This document shows positions 33,065-41,868 of a DNA stretch of 64,000 nucleotides, piece after piece. This DNA is from Andeanibacterium sp036384795. Its GTDB lineage: Bacteria > Pseudomonadota > Alphaproteobacteria > Sphingomonadales > Sphingomonadaceae. Each line of letters starts with the position of its first letter. Within the stretch, counting starts at the first letter, position 1. The notes under the pieces were generated by a model. The model searched no databases. It was given only the letters and a program-made list of their open reading frames with translations, and was not told where the DNA came from. The position numbers were made by a program, and so were the translations under genes. The stretch covers positions 1-64,000 of the forward strand of contig DASVLP010000078.1 in assembly GCA_036384795.1 (NCBI GenBank), given 5' to 3'.

Positions 33065-34411
33065 ATGGCGAGCAAGCCAGCCCCGGCGGGCAGCCGGTTC
33101 GACGTCGCCGCGTTCATCGATGCGCGCCCGATCGGTTGGCGCGAGATCGCCACGCTGGTGATCTGCACGGTCGCGTTGTTCCTCGACAGCTTCGACGTGT
33201 TCTTCGTCGGCAAGCTCGCCCCGGCGATCGCGCACGGTTTCGGCCAGGCGCCGGTCGCGATGAAGAACGTGTTCGTCTGGCAGCAGGCGGGAATGGCGCT
33301 CGGCGCGTTCATCCTGCCCCCGCTCGCCGACCGGATCGGACGCAAGACGGTGTTGATGCTGTGCGCCGCGGTGTTCGGCACGCTTACGATCGGCGCGCTG
33401 TGGGTGCCGTCGTTGGGCTGGCTCGCGGCGGTGCGCGGCGTGTCGGGCATATTCCTTGCCGCGATGCTGCCGGTCGGCTTGGCGCTGATCTCGGAAGCGA
33501 CGCCCAAGCGCCGCCGGGCGACGTTCCTGGCGATCGCGCTGATCGGCTTTTCGGCAGGCAATGCGGCGTCGAGCTTCGTCGCCGGCTGGCTGCTGGTGCC
33601 GTTCGGCTGGCAGGTGGGCTTCTGGCTCGCAGGCATCCTGCCGCTCGCCACGCTGCCGCTGCTGCTGATCATCCCCGAATCGCTCGCCTTTCGCGTCACG
33701 CGCAATCCCGCCGACCACCGCATCCCGGCGACGATCCTGGCGATCGAACCATCGGCCCCGATCCACGGCGGCGAGGTGTTCCACCTCGGCAACGCCGCAC
33801 CGCCGGCCAAGGGCGGCCCGCTGGCGCTGCTCTCGCGCCGCTACCTCGCGCAGACCCTGTTGCTGTGGCTCGCGTGTTTCCTCGCGCTCGGCAACATCGC
33901 CCTGCTGTCGAGCTGGATGACGTCTTACTTCAACCAGCTCGCGGGCATTCCGGTGCAGGATTTCGCGCGATTCGACCTGATCGCGTTCTCGGGCGGGATC
34001 GTCGGCACCCTGACGATCGGCTGGCTCATGGACCGGATCCATCCATACTGGCTGATCGCGGCCTATTTCGTGCTCGACGCGATCGCGATCGCGGCGCTCG
34101 GCGTCGCGCCGTTCGGCACCGCGGGGTTCCTCGTCGCGCTGATTGCCTGGAACGTCGCGCAGATCGGCGGACAGACGGGGATCAACACCCTGGCGACGCT
34201 CGGCTACCCGCCGGAGATGCGCTCGAGCGGATTCGGCTGGGCAAGCGGGCTGGGGCGCATCGGCGGAATTGTGTTCCCGTGGTTCGGCAGCAAGGCGCTC
34301 GCCGCGATGCTGCCGTTGTCGACGATCATGCTGGTGGTCGCACTGCCGGCGGTCGCGGTGGCGTTGCTGATCGTGCTGCTGGGCTTCGTATCCCCGCGCA
34401 AGCCGGCTTGA
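33065..34411 (+). CDS. MFS transporter, aromatic acid:H+ symporter-like
   Basis: 448-residue, 12-helix major facilitator. The segment between helices 2 and 3 reads PPLADRIGRKTVLML (GxLaDrxGRk signature), and a DSFDVFFVGKLAP pattern in helix 1 resembles the AAHS (aromatic acid:H+ symporter) group with its conserved Asp. The repeat signature in the second half is TIGWLMDRIHP. Substrate probably an organic or aromatic acid; no catabolic genes adjoin, so this is inference from family. A TetR gene follows on the same strand and may control it. Confidence 0.85.
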   Translation: MASKPAPAGSRFDVAAFIDARPIGWREIATLVICTVALFLDSFDVFFVGKLAPAIAHGFGQAPVAMKNVFVWQQAGMALGAFILPPLADRIGRKTVLMLCAAVFGTLTIGALWVPSLGWLAAVRGVSGIFLAAMLPVGLALISEATPKRRRATFLAIALIGFSAGNAASSFVAGWLLVPFGWQVGFWLAGILPLATLPLLLIIPESLAFRVTRNPADHRIPATILAIEPSAPIHGGEVFHLGNAAPPAKGGPLALLSRRYLAQTLLLWLACFLALGNIALLSSWMTSYFNQLAGIPVQDFARFDLIAFSGGIVGTLTIGWLMDRIHPYWLIAAYFVLDAIAIAALGVAPFGTAGFLVALIAWNVAQIGGQTGINTLATLGYPPEMRSSGFGWASGLGRIGGIVFPWFGSKALAAMLPLSTIMLVVALPAVAVALLIVLLGFVSPRKPA

Positions 34412-34427
34412 GCGCGGAGAGTAGATA

Positions 34428-34478
34428 AGGGGGCGGACAAGTCGCAGACGCTGGATGCCCGTCGGTCTGCAACCCCCT
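34428..34478. other. Nested inverted repeats between MFS and TetR genes
   Basis: AGGGGG (34428-34433) pairs with CCCCCT (34473-34478), enclosing GCAGAC (34444-34449) paired with GTCTGC (34465-34470). This predicts a two-tier stem-loop soon after the MFS stop. No U tract follows; it could be a terminator, a leader structure or a regulator site. Confidence 0.35.
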
Positions 34479-34612
34479 CTTGTGTCCACCCCCGGACCCC
34501 TCCCCAGGGGCCCTTTCCGTCGTTTCCGACCGCGACCTTGTCAGCCGGGCGGCAATGCTGTCTAACGCCGCCTCTTGCGTGGGGAGCGCAAACAGGCCAT
34601 CCCTCGGTGAAT

Positions 34613-35266
34613 ATGAATACGGATTCTCATTTACCCGTCAAGCGCGCATTGCCGCTGGGCGAACGGGATTTACCCGAACCGCGGCAGGAGCGGAGCCGGG
34701 AAACCGCGGGCAAGTTCATTGCCGCGGCGATGGACCTGCTGCGCCAGAAGACGTTCGGCGAGCTGTCGGTGGCCGAGCTCGCGAGCGCCGCAGGCCGTTC
34801 GGTAGGGGTCTTCTACCAGCGGTTCGGCAGCAAGGACGATTTCCTCGACGTGCTGCTTACGGCTTTCTTCGAAAGTTCCTTTTCCTGGCGCTCGGAAATT
34901 ACTGTTGACGGCAACTCGGTCCGGGTATTTTCCGCCTTCTTAGAACGCGGTTTTGAGGAGCTGCGGAGCAACCGCAATCTGTGGCACGCCGCGCTCGAGC
35001 GGTCGGCGCTCGAGCCCGATTTCTGGGGCAAGTACGGCCGTTATCGCGAGGAAGCGGTGGTTTTCACGCGCAATGCGATCGAGAAGGCACTTGGCAGGCC
35101 TCTCGGAAAGGAGGAACGCCGCCGCCTGGCGCTTGCCAGCCAAGTCTTCAATAGCGTGATCAACAATTCGATCATCAACGGACCGGGGCCGCTGCTGATC
35201 GAGAACGACGACTATTTCCCCGAACTGAAGAAGATCGTGCTCGAAATCGCGAAGTTGCCCGGATAG
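34613..35266 (+). CDS. TetR family transcriptional regulator
   Basis: 217-residue repressor-type protein. The N-terminal helix-turn-helix (about residues 25-72: RETAGKFIAAAMDLLRQKTF, SVAELASAAGRSVGVFYQRF, GSKDDFL) is a canonical TetR_N, followed by an all-helical ligand domain. The ATG at 34613 is chosen; the open frame upstream begins at 34538 without domain content. Upstream sequence at 34585-34612 is AT-richer and may contain its operator. The best candidate target is the MFS gene immediately upstream, but it is co-directional rather than divergent. Confidence 0.9.
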   Translation: MNTDSHLPVKRALPLGERDLPEPRQERSRETAGKFIAAAMDLLRQKTFGELSVAELASAAGRSVGVFYQRFGSKDDFLDVLLTAFFESSFSWRSEITVDGNSVRVFSAFLERGFEELRSNRNLWHAALERSALEPDFWGKYGRYREEAVVFTRNAIEKALGRPLGKEERRRLALASQVFNSVINNSIINGPGPLLIENDDYFPELKKIVLEIAKLPG

Positions 35267-35272
35267 CCCCGT

Positions 35273-35665
35273 TCAGCTCGGCGGAAGCTGCACCAGCTCG
35301 AGCTCGTGGCCGTCGGGATCGCGCAGCATCGCGAACTTCACCGGACCCATTTCGGAAACGGGAACGACCTGCGTTGCGCCCGCCGCGATGAGCCGGGCAA
35401 ACGATTCCTCGATATCATCGGTCATCAAGCCGACCGGGCCGTGGCCCGGCCCCGGTGTGACGTCGCGGCCGTCCTTGTACCAGACCAGCAGCAGGCTCGG
35501 CCCGCCGTGCTGCCCGGGCAGCTGTATGATGTGCTCGACGAAATCGGCCTCGTCGAAAGTCTGAGTCACCGCAAAACCCAAGCTTTCGCGATAGAACGCG
35601 AGCGCCCTCGCCATGTCGGGCGTGTTGAGCTTGAAGAAGTTCAATTTGACCGAAGGGGAGGGCAT
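35273..35665 (-). CDS. VOC family (glyoxalase/dioxygenase superfamily) protein
   Basis: 130-residue single VOC domain made of two beta-alpha-beta-beta-beta units: FFKLNTPDMARALAFYRESL at the start and FAMLRDPDGHELELVQLP at the end. The final Glu/His segment and an N-terminal Asn suggest partial metal-binding residues, but a full glyoxalase I set is not evident. Substrate unknown. Start ATG at 35665 with AAGGA upstream. Ends seven bases from the convergent TetR stop; an EamA gene is upstream on the same strand. Confidence 0.85.
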   Translation of the reverse strand: MPSPSVKLNFFKLNTPDMARALAFYRESLGFAVTQTFDEADFVEHIIQLPGQHGGPSLLLVWYKDGRDVTPGPGHGPVGLMTDDIEESFARLIAAGATQVVPVSEMGPVKFAMLRDPDGHELELVQLPPS

Positions 35666-35682
35666 CCGGTTCCTTTCGTTGG

Positions 35683-36120
35683 CTATGCGCGAAGGGCAAG
35701 CAGGGTTGCGCCGGCTGCGATCAAACCGACCCCGAGCCAGCCGCGCGCGGGCAGTTGCTCGCCGAGAAACACTGCACCGAAGATCGCCACCAGCACCACG
35801 CTGAGCTTGTCGACCGGGGCGACCTGCGCCGCCTCGCCTAGGCTCAGCGCGCGGAAATAGCACAGCCACGACGCGCCGGTCACCAGCCCGGAGAGCGCGA
35901 GAAACAGCAGGGCCCTTGCGGGAAGCGCGCCCGGCGCCGTGAACTTTCCGGTCGCGGCCAGCAACATCGCCAGAGCGCCTGCCACAACCAAAGTGCGGAT
36001 GAACGTGGCGAGGTCGGAATCGATTCCGCCGACCCCCACTTTCGCGAGGATCGCGGTGAGCGCGGCGAAGATCGCCGACAGCACCGCCCAGAACTGCCAG
36101 CTCGTGCTCAACGATTGCAT
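35683..36120 (-). CDS. EamA-domain small membrane transporter
   Basis: 145 residues with five hydrophobic helices, a single EamA (drug/metabolite transporter) domain, half the usual 10-helix DMT, like COG2510. It starts MQSLSTSWQFWAVLSAIFAALTAI and has the typical end helix ARGWLGVGLIAAGATLLAL. It presumably works as a dimer. The ATG at 36120 is chosen because AGGAG lies eight bases upstream; frames to 36204 are open but basic and non-membrane. Substrate unknown. 17 bases upstream of the VOC gene, so the two may be an operon. Confidence 0.87.
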   Translation of the reverse strand: MQSLSTSWQFWAVLSAIFAALTAILAKVGVGGIDSDLATFIRTLVVAGALAMLLAATGKFTAPGALPARALLFLALSGLVTGASWLCYFRALSLGEAAQVAPVDKLSVVLVAIFGAVFLGEQLPARGWLGVGLIAAGATLLALRA

Positions 36121-36251
36121 GCATGCACTCCTCATGGCGCTTGTGAGACGAGCAAAACGAGAGCGCAAGCCCGGCAGTTGCGGCGCGCGCAACGGCAAAT
36201 GCAATCAAGGGCTTTGCCGCGCGCCGTGCGCGGGTGTAGCAGGGCCGCGCG

Positions 36252-37664
36252 ATGTTGACGGACCCCACCGCTCTGCTGCTCGCGCGCTGGCAGTTCGCCT
36301 TCACGGTCAGCTTCCACTTCCTGTTCCCGCCGTTCACGATCGGGCTCGCGGCTTATCTCGCGGTGCTCGAGGGGCTGTGGCTGAAGACGGGCAAGGCAGT
36401 CTATCTCGACCTGTTCCGCTATTGGGTGAAGATCTTCGCGATCAACTTCGCGATGGGTGTCGTTTCGGGGATCGTGCTGAGCTACGAATTCGGCACCAAC
36501 TGGGCCGCGTTCTCGGACAAGGCGGGGCCGGTGATCGGCCCGCTGATGGCCTACGAAGTGCTGACCGCGTTCTTCCTCGAGGCCGGGTTCCTGGGCGTGA
36601 TGCTGTTCGGGATGGAGAAAGTCGGCCGGGGCCTGCATTTCACCGCCACCGTGTGCGTGGCGCTGGGCACGCTGCTGTCCTCGTTCTGGATTCTCGCCGC
36701 CAACAGCTGGATGCAGACGCCGCAGGGCTTCGAGATGGGCCCCAACGGCCAGTTCCTGCCCGGGCCGAGCTGGTGGCCGATCATCTTCAACCCGAGCTTT
36801 CCCTATCGGCTGACCCACACCGTCACCGCCGCGTTCCTCGCCACCGCGCTGGTGGTGGGCGGCGTCGGCGGCTGGCATCTTCTGCGTGGGGCTGCGACGC
36901 CGCAGGTCAAGAAGATGTTCTCGATGGCGATGTGGATGGCTGCGATCGTCGCGCCGATCCAGATGGTGATCGGCGACCAGCACGGGCTCAACACGCTGCA
37001 CCACCAGCCGGCCAAGATCATGGCGGTCGAGGGCCATTACCAGAGCTACCCCGACGGCGCGCCGTTCTATCTCTTTGGCATCCCCAACGACCGCACCCAG
37101 CACCTCGACTACGCGGTCGGCATTCCCAAGCTCGGCAGCCTGATCCTCGAGCACCGGCCCGATGCGCCGGTCGCCGGGCTCGATACGATTCCCGACGACC
37201 AGCAGCCGCCGGTGATCATCGTGTTCTGGTCGTTCCGCCTGATGGTCGGGCTCGGCTTGCTGATGTTCGCGCTCGGCCTTGGCAGCCTGTGGGCGCGCTG
37301 GCGCGGCACGCTCTACCGGTGGCGCCCGCTCCACGTTTTCGCGCTGGCGATGTCGCCGGCCGGGTTCGTCGCGATCATCGCCGGCTGGGTGACCACCGAG
37401 GTCGGGCGACAGCCGTGGACCGTCTACGGACACTTGCGCACTGCTGACTCCATGAGCCCGGTCGGCGCGCCCGCGGTGGGCACCTCGCTGATCGCGTTCA
37501 TCGTGATCTACTGCGCGGTGTTCGGCGTCGGCATCTGGTACATCCTGCGGCTGATGCACAAGCCGCCCGAACCGTTGGAGCACGGCGCCGAGGCCTTGGA
37601 CGAGCCGATCCGCACCGCCGGCATCGTCCCCGGCCCGGCGCAAGGCGGGGAGGGCGAGCCGTGA
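36252..37664 (+). CDS. cydA: Cytochrome bd-type ubiquinol oxidase subunit I (CIO type)
   Basis: Quinol oxidase subunit carrying hemes b558, b595 and d; reduces O2 to water. 470 residues with nine helices. Heme ligands visible: His22 in SFHFLFPPFTIG, His in YRLTHTVTAAF, and Met in SFRLMVGLG. The quinone (Q) loop has the conserved Lys and Glu in QPAKIMAVEGHYQ but is short, marking the S-subfamily or cyanide-insensitive oxidase (cioA) type. The start ATG at 36252 is consistent with the family. Its stop overlaps the cydB GTG by four bases. Presumably used at low oxygen or under stress. Confidence 0.95.
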   Translation: MLTDPTALLLARWQFAFTVSFHFLFPPFTIGLAAYLAVLEGLWLKTGKAVYLDLFRYWVKIFAINFAMGVVSGIVLSYEFGTNWAAFSDKAGPVIGPLMAYEVLTAFFLEAGFLGVMLFGMEKVGRGLHFTATVCVALGTLLSSFWILAANSWMQTPQGFEMGPNGQFLPGPSWWPIIFNPSFPYRLTHTVTAAFLATALVVGGVGGWHLLRGAATPQVKKMFSMAMWMAAIVAPIQMVIGDQHGLNTLHHQPAKIMAVEGHYQSYPDGAPFYLFGIPNDRTQHLDYAVGIPKLGSLILEHRPDAPVAGLDTIPDDQQPPVIIVFWSFRLMVGLGLLMFALGLGSLWARWRGTLYRWRPLHVFALAMSPAGFVAIIAGWVTTEVGRQPWTVYGHLRTADSMSPVGAPAVGTSLIAFIVIYCAVFGVGIWYILRLMHKPPEPLEHGAEALDEPIRTAGIVPGPAQGGEGEP

Positions 37665-38665
37665 TCGACCTCGATCTCACCGCCGTGTGGGCGTTCATCA
37701 TAGCCTTTGCCGTGTTCGCCTACGTGGTGATGGACGGGTTCGACCTCGGGATCGGCATCCTGTTCCCGTCGATCACCGTCGGCCAGGGCCGCAACCGCGC
37801 GATGAACTCGATCGCGCCGGTGTGGGACGGCAACGAGACCTGGCTGGTGATGGGCGGGGGCGGAATGCTCGCCGCGTTCCCCCTGGCTTACGCGGTGATC
37901 CTGCCGGCGACCTATCCGCTGATCGTCGCGATGCTGCTGGGCCTGGTGTTCCGCGGGGTCGCGTTCGAGTTCCGCCACCGCGACGAGCGCCACCGCGCGT
38001 TCTGGGATCTCGCGTTCTTCGGCGGCTCGCTGGCCGCGGCGCTGAGCCAGGGGATGATCCTCGGCGCGCTGGTGCAGGGCGTTCATGTGACCGGGCGGGC
38101 GTATTCGGGCAGCTGGTGGGACTGGCTGACGCCGTACACGCTGCTGACCGGGCTCGGCGTCGTCGCGGGCTACGCGCTGATCGGCGCATGCTGGCTGGTG
38201 TGGAAGCTGGAAGGCGAGGTGCAGGACAAAGCCTATCGCCTCGCGATGCGCGCGGCGATCGCCACGCTGGTGCTGATGGGCGCGGTCAGCGCCTACAACC
38301 TTACCCTGCTGCCGCAGTATCGCGAACGCTGGCTGGAAATGCCGAACATCCTGTTTGCCAGCCAGGTGCCGCTGCTGACGGTGATGATCGCCGGGTTCCT
38401 GTTCTACGGCCTCAAGAAGCGCTGGGAGCTTGCGCCGTTCGTCCTCTCGCTCGCATTGTTCGGGCTCGGCATGGCCGGGATCGGGGTGACGATCTGGCCT
38501 TATGTCGTGCCCGGCGCGCTGACCATCTGGGAGGCCGCCACCTCGGCGCGCAGCCAGTGGTTCATGCTGGTCGGGGTGATCGTCACCGTGCCCTTGATCC
38601 TGGGCTACACCGGCTGGTCGTACTGGGTGTTCCGCGGCAAAGTCGGCAACGAGGGCTACCACTGA
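37661..38665 (+). CDS. cydB: Cytochrome bd-type ubiquinol oxidase subunit II
   Basis: 334-residue, eight- or nine-helix structural subunit of the bd oxidase. N-terminus MIDLDLTAVWAFIIAFAVFA; conserved DGFDLGIGIL and APVWDGNETWLVMGGGGMLAAFP are the CydB hallmarks. The start is GTG at 37661, overlapping the cydA TGA (GTGA), and its stop overlaps the ATG of the small-subunit gene (TGATG), so the three are translationally coupled. Confidence 0.95.
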   Translation: MIDLDLTAVWAFIIAFAVFAYVVMDGFDLGIGILFPSITVGQGRNRAMNSIAPVWDGNETWLVMGGGGMLAAFPLAYAVILPATYPLIVAMLLGLVFRGVAFEFRHRDERHRAFWDLAFFGGSLAAALSQGMILGALVQGVHVTGRAYSGSWWDWLTPYTLLTGLGVVAGYALIGACWLVWKLEGEVQDKAYRLAMRAAIATLVLMGAVSAYNLTLLPQYRERWLEMPNILFASQVPLLTVMIAGFLFYGLKKRWELAPFVLSLALFGLGMAGIGVTIWPYVVPGALTIWEAATSARSQWFMLVGVIVTVPLILGYTGWSYWVFRGKVGNEGYH

Positions 38666-38835
38666 TGGCAAGCCGGCGCCGTGCGGAGGCCCGCCCCCAA
38701 GCAGCGCTCCGCGCGATAGGGCAGCCAGATACACCGCTGTGGAGGCGGCTCGCGTGGATGGCGGCGATTTGGGCTGCGAGCGTCGCCGCGCTTGGCGCGG
38801 TGACCGAAGTGCTGCGGCTGTGGCTGCTGGGCTGA
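38665..38835 (+). CDS. DUF2474 family putative cytochrome bd small subunit
   Basis: 56-residue single-helix membrane peptide. A basic, Ala-rich N-terminus (MASRRRAEARPQAALRAIG) is followed by PLWRRLAWMAAIWAASVAAL and a second part of the helix ending RLWLLG. The WxRRLxWxxxIWAASVAAL pattern is DUF2474, found immediately after CIO-type cydAB and thought to be an accessory subunit analogous to CydX. The start overlaps the cydB stop by one base. The N-terminal extension of about 25 residues is longer than usual. Confidence 0.82.
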   Translation: MASRRRAEARPQAALRAIGQPDTPLWRRLAWMAAIWAASVAALGAVTEVLRLWLLG

Positions 38836-38917
38836 GCGGCCTTTCCCCTCTCGCCCGGCTTCGCTAGCGTCCGCACGGGCGCAAAGCCGCGCCTTAGGTG
38901 GCGAAGGGATCGAGGCA

Positions 38918-41035
38918 ATGGATAAACGTGCGTGGTTGCTCGGCGGGGCGCTGAGCGTGGTGGCGTTGGGGGCAGCGTCGCTCGCCGGAGCGCAAGCCGG
39001 CAACGATGCGAATGCCGCCGGCGCCAAGGCCTATGCCGACAACTGCGCCACCTGTCACGGCGCTGGCCTGCAGGGCGGCGAAGGGCCGGCGCTGGCGGGC
39101 GAGCAGTTCCTCGCCTCGTGGGGCGGCCACAACGCGGGCGAGCTGCTGAGCTTCATCAAGAGCGCGATGCCGCCGTCCAACCCGGGCGGGCTCGACGCGA
39201 AAACTTACGTGGCGATCACGCGGTTCATTTTGGCGCGCAACGGGGCCGACACGGCGCTCGATCTCGCGGCCGCCGCGCCAGCCCAGCTTTCCGCCGTCGT
39301 GCTGCCGTTGAAGGCCCCGGCGGTCGGCTCCGCGGGGTTCAGCGGCGAGGCGGTCGGGGGGCTCTCGACCATGACCAAGCCTCCGCCGCCGCCGCCTCGC
39401 CCCAACCGCTTCGCCGGCTACACCCCGGTCACCGAGGCGATGCTCGACGACCCGAAGCCTCAGAACTGGCTCACCTGGCGGCGCAGCCACACCGGCCGCG
39501 GCTACTCGCCGCTCACGCAGATCACCGCTGCGAACGTCGGCCAGCTCCGGCTCGCCTGGGCGCTGCCGCTGCCCAACGGCGACAACATGGCCGAGCCGCT
39601 GGTCCGCGACGGCGTGCTCTATGCCTTCGGATTCGGCGACGAGGTCTATGCGGTCGACGCGGCCGACGGGCACATCCTGTGGCGCTACCAGCGCGACTTG
39701 CCGAAAGACGCGCGCCCGCAGGGCAAGAAGACGCTTGCCCTCTATGGCGACAAAGTCATCGCCGCGACCTCCGACCTGCACCTGGTCGCGCTCGATGCGC
39801 GCAGCGGCAAGGCGGTGTGGGACAGCCCGATCCCGCACCAGGACGGGCTCAACAACCCGGGCGGGCCGCTGGCGGCCGACGGGGTGATCATCCAGGGCCT
39901 CACCGGCCAGGCCAAAGGCGGTTCATTGATCGCCGGGTTCGACGCCGCGACGGGCAAGCAGCTATGGACCTTCCACACGATCCCGTCTCCGGGGGAGCCG
40001 GGCGGCGATACCTGGAACGGCCTGCCGCAAGACCAGCGCAGTGGCGGCAGTTCGTGGACCTCCGGCACGTACGACGCGAAGACCGGGGTCGCGCTCTACG
40101 GGGTCAGCCCCACTTACGACACCAAGCCGCTGCGCTTTCTCAAGCCCGGGCAGAACAACGACGCGCTCTATACCGACGCGACGATCGCACTCGATCCGCA
40201 CACCGGCAAATTGCGCTGGTACTACCAGCACATGCAGAATGACCAGTGGGACTTCGACTGGGTGTTCGACCGGGTGATCGGCGACCTCGACGTGAACGGC
40301 CAGCACCACCGCACGATCATGACTTCGGGCAAGGAAGGCCTGTTCGACGTGCTCGACGCCGACACCGGCAAGTACCTGAAGACGGTCGATCTCGGGATCC
40401 AGAACTTCGTGCAGTCGATCGACCCCAAGACCGGGATCAAGACGATCAAGCCCGACCTGATCCCCGATGGTACCAGGTCGATCTTCGTCTGCCCGCACGG
40501 CGGCGGCGGGCGCAACTGGTTCGGCACCAGCTTCGTCGAGCAGAGCAAGCGCCTGTTCGTCGTCGCGCGCGACACTTGCGAGGAATTGCGCCCGACCAAG
40601 GGGCAGGGGCTGCTCTCGACCGGGGTCGACGCGGTCTATGCCGCGCCGCCGCACAGCGACGGCAAGTACGGTACCTTGCGCGCGCTCGACATGCAGACCG
40701 GCAAGATCGCGTGGGAGCACCGCCAGCGGGCGCTGTTCGATACGGGGGTACTGACCACCGCCGGCGGGGTGCTGTTCGCAGGCAGCATGGACCGGCAGGT
40801 CCAGGCGTTCGACCAAGCGAGCGGCAAAGTGCTGTGGAGCGCCGGCCTCGCCGGCGTCCCCAACGCCGCGCCGATCAGCTTCGCGGTGGACGGCAAGCAG
40901 TACGTCGCGTTCGTCACCGGCTACGGCAACCCGTCGAGCTACGGGATTGCGGAGCTGAACCCGGAAATCCAGCGCCCGCCGGTGAACAGCGCGGCGATCT
41001 ATGTGTTCGCGCTGCCGGATCGCTCGGGCGGCTGA
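38918..41035 (+). CDS. PQQ-dependent dehydrogenase with N-terminal cytochrome c domain
   Basis: 705-residue periplasmic quinohemoprotein. A signal peptide (GGALSVVALGAASLAGAQA) precedes a cytochrome c domain with heme motif CATCH at residues 43-47 and a likely axial Met in SAMPPSNPGG. A proline linker (PPPPPPRP) near residue 155 leads to an eight-bladed PQQ propeller starting YTPVTEAMLDDPKPQNWLTW, with tryptophan-docking repeats such as GHILWRYQ, GKLRWYYQHMQNDQWDFD and GKVLWSAGL. The Cys-Cys vicinal pair of methanol/ethanol dehydrogenases is not seen. Substrate is presumably an alcohol or aldehyde. The heme domain is at the opposite end from the related gene at 42922-45090. It follows cydAB and DUF2474 by 82 bases. 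Confidence 0.9.
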   Translation: MDKRAWLLGGALSVVALGAASLAGAQAGNDANAAGAKAYADNCATCHGAGLQGGEGPALAGEQFLASWGGHNAGELLSFIKSAMPPSNPGGLDAKTYVAITRFILARNGADTALDLAAAAPAQLSAVVLPLKAPAVGSAGFSGEAVGGLSTMTKPPPPPPRPNRFAGYTPVTEAMLDDPKPQNWLTWRRSHTGRGYSPLTQITAANVGQLRLAWALPLPNGDNMAEPLVRDGVLYAFGFGDEVYAVDAADGHILWRYQRDLPKDARPQGKKTLALYGDKVIAATSDLHLVALDARSGKAVWDSPIPHQDGLNNPGGPLAADGVIIQGLTGQAKGGSLIAGFDAATGKQLWTFHTIPSPGEPGGDTWNGLPQDQRSGGSSWTSGTYDAKTGVALYGVSPTYDTKPLRFLKPGQNNDALYTDATIALDPHTGKLRWYYQHMQNDQWDFDWVFDRVIGDLDVNGQHHRTIMTSGKEGLFDVLDADTGKYLKTVDLGIQNFVQSIDPKTGIKTIKPDLIPDGTRSIFVCPHGGGGRNWFGTSFVEQSKRLFVVARDTCEELRPTKGQGLLSTGVDAVYAAPPHSDGKYGTLRALDMQTGKIAWEHRQRALFDTGVLTTAGGVLFAGSMDRQVQAFDQASGKVLWSAGLAGVPNAAPISFAVDGKQYVAFVTGYGNPSSYGIAELNPEIQRPPVNSAAIYVFALPDRSGG

Positions 41036-41063
41036 GGCGTTGAAGGCGCGGAAGGAAGCGCCG

Positions 41064-41618
41064 ATGCGGAGCGTGACGGCGAAAGTAGCGCTGGCAGCGA
41101 TGCTGGCGCTCGCCGCGTGCTCGGGCGGCGCGGGGAAGGGGGATGCCAAGCCTCAGGAGGCAAACATGCAACTCTCTATCCCCGCCATCGCCGCCGGCGC
41201 CTCGGTGCCGGTGAAATTCACCTGCGACGGCGAGGACACCTCCCCCGCCCTCGAATGGTCCGGCGCGCCCGAAGACACCAAGAGCTTAGTGCTGATCCTC
41301 GACGACCCCGACGCGCCCGGCGGCACTTTCCGCCACTGGGGCATCTACGACATCCCGCCGACCGTTACCGGCCTCCACGAAGGCGCCGCCAACGAGGACG
41401 GCTTCATGCAGGCCGAGAACGGCTTCGGCTCCCAAGGTTATCTCGGACCATGCCCCCCCAAAGGCGACCGGCCGCACCACTATCACTTCAAGCTCTTCGC
41501 GCTGGATGTGGCGGAGCTGGATGTCGGCGCGAAGCCGAAGGTGGAGGAGGTGGAGAAAGCGCTCGACACGCATGTGTTGGCCAAGGCGGAAGTGGTCGCG
41601 AGTTACGGGAGGGAGTGA
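41064..41618 (+). CDS. YbhB/YbcL (PEBP-like) lipoprotein
   Basis: 184-residue phosphatidylethanolamine-binding-protein fold. A lipoprotein signal (VALAAMLALAAC, lipidated Cys 19) leads to the PEBP core: FTCDGEDTSPALEWSGAP, LVLILDDPDAPGGTFRHW and GPCPPKGDRPHHYHFKLFAL, which form the ligand pocket with Asp/His residues. Bacterial PEBP roles are unclear. The ATG at 41064 has GGAAGGAAG upstream. It begins 28 bases after the PQQ enzyme stop and may be co-transcribed, suggesting an accessory envelope role. Confidence 0.9.
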   Translation: MRSVTAKVALAAMLALAACSGGAGKGDAKPQEANMQLSIPAIAAGASVPVKFTCDGEDTSPALEWSGAPEDTKSLVLILDDPDAPGGTFRHWGIYDIPPTVTGLHEGAANEDGFMQAENGFGSQGYLGPCPPKGDRPHHYHFKLFALDVAELDVGAKPKVEEVEKALDTHVLAKAEVVASYGRE

Positions 41619-41868
41619 ATACGGGGAACGTCCGCTTTCGACCCACAACGCATCTTGGCGAAACGCATTCGGATTTGCTGCGAATGGTCCCAATGTTCGC
41701 ACTGGCCATGGCTCCCGTTCCGACACCGTGCCGGTGACTCGTGTGGATGTCGGACCGGGGTGGCAGATCGCGGCGATGTAGGAAAATGGAATGTCTGCTG
41801 ACGACCCCTTTGCTGCCGTAACTTGACACTTGAGGGCGCTCTGAAAGCGGTCGTTCGCGCTCCGTCTT

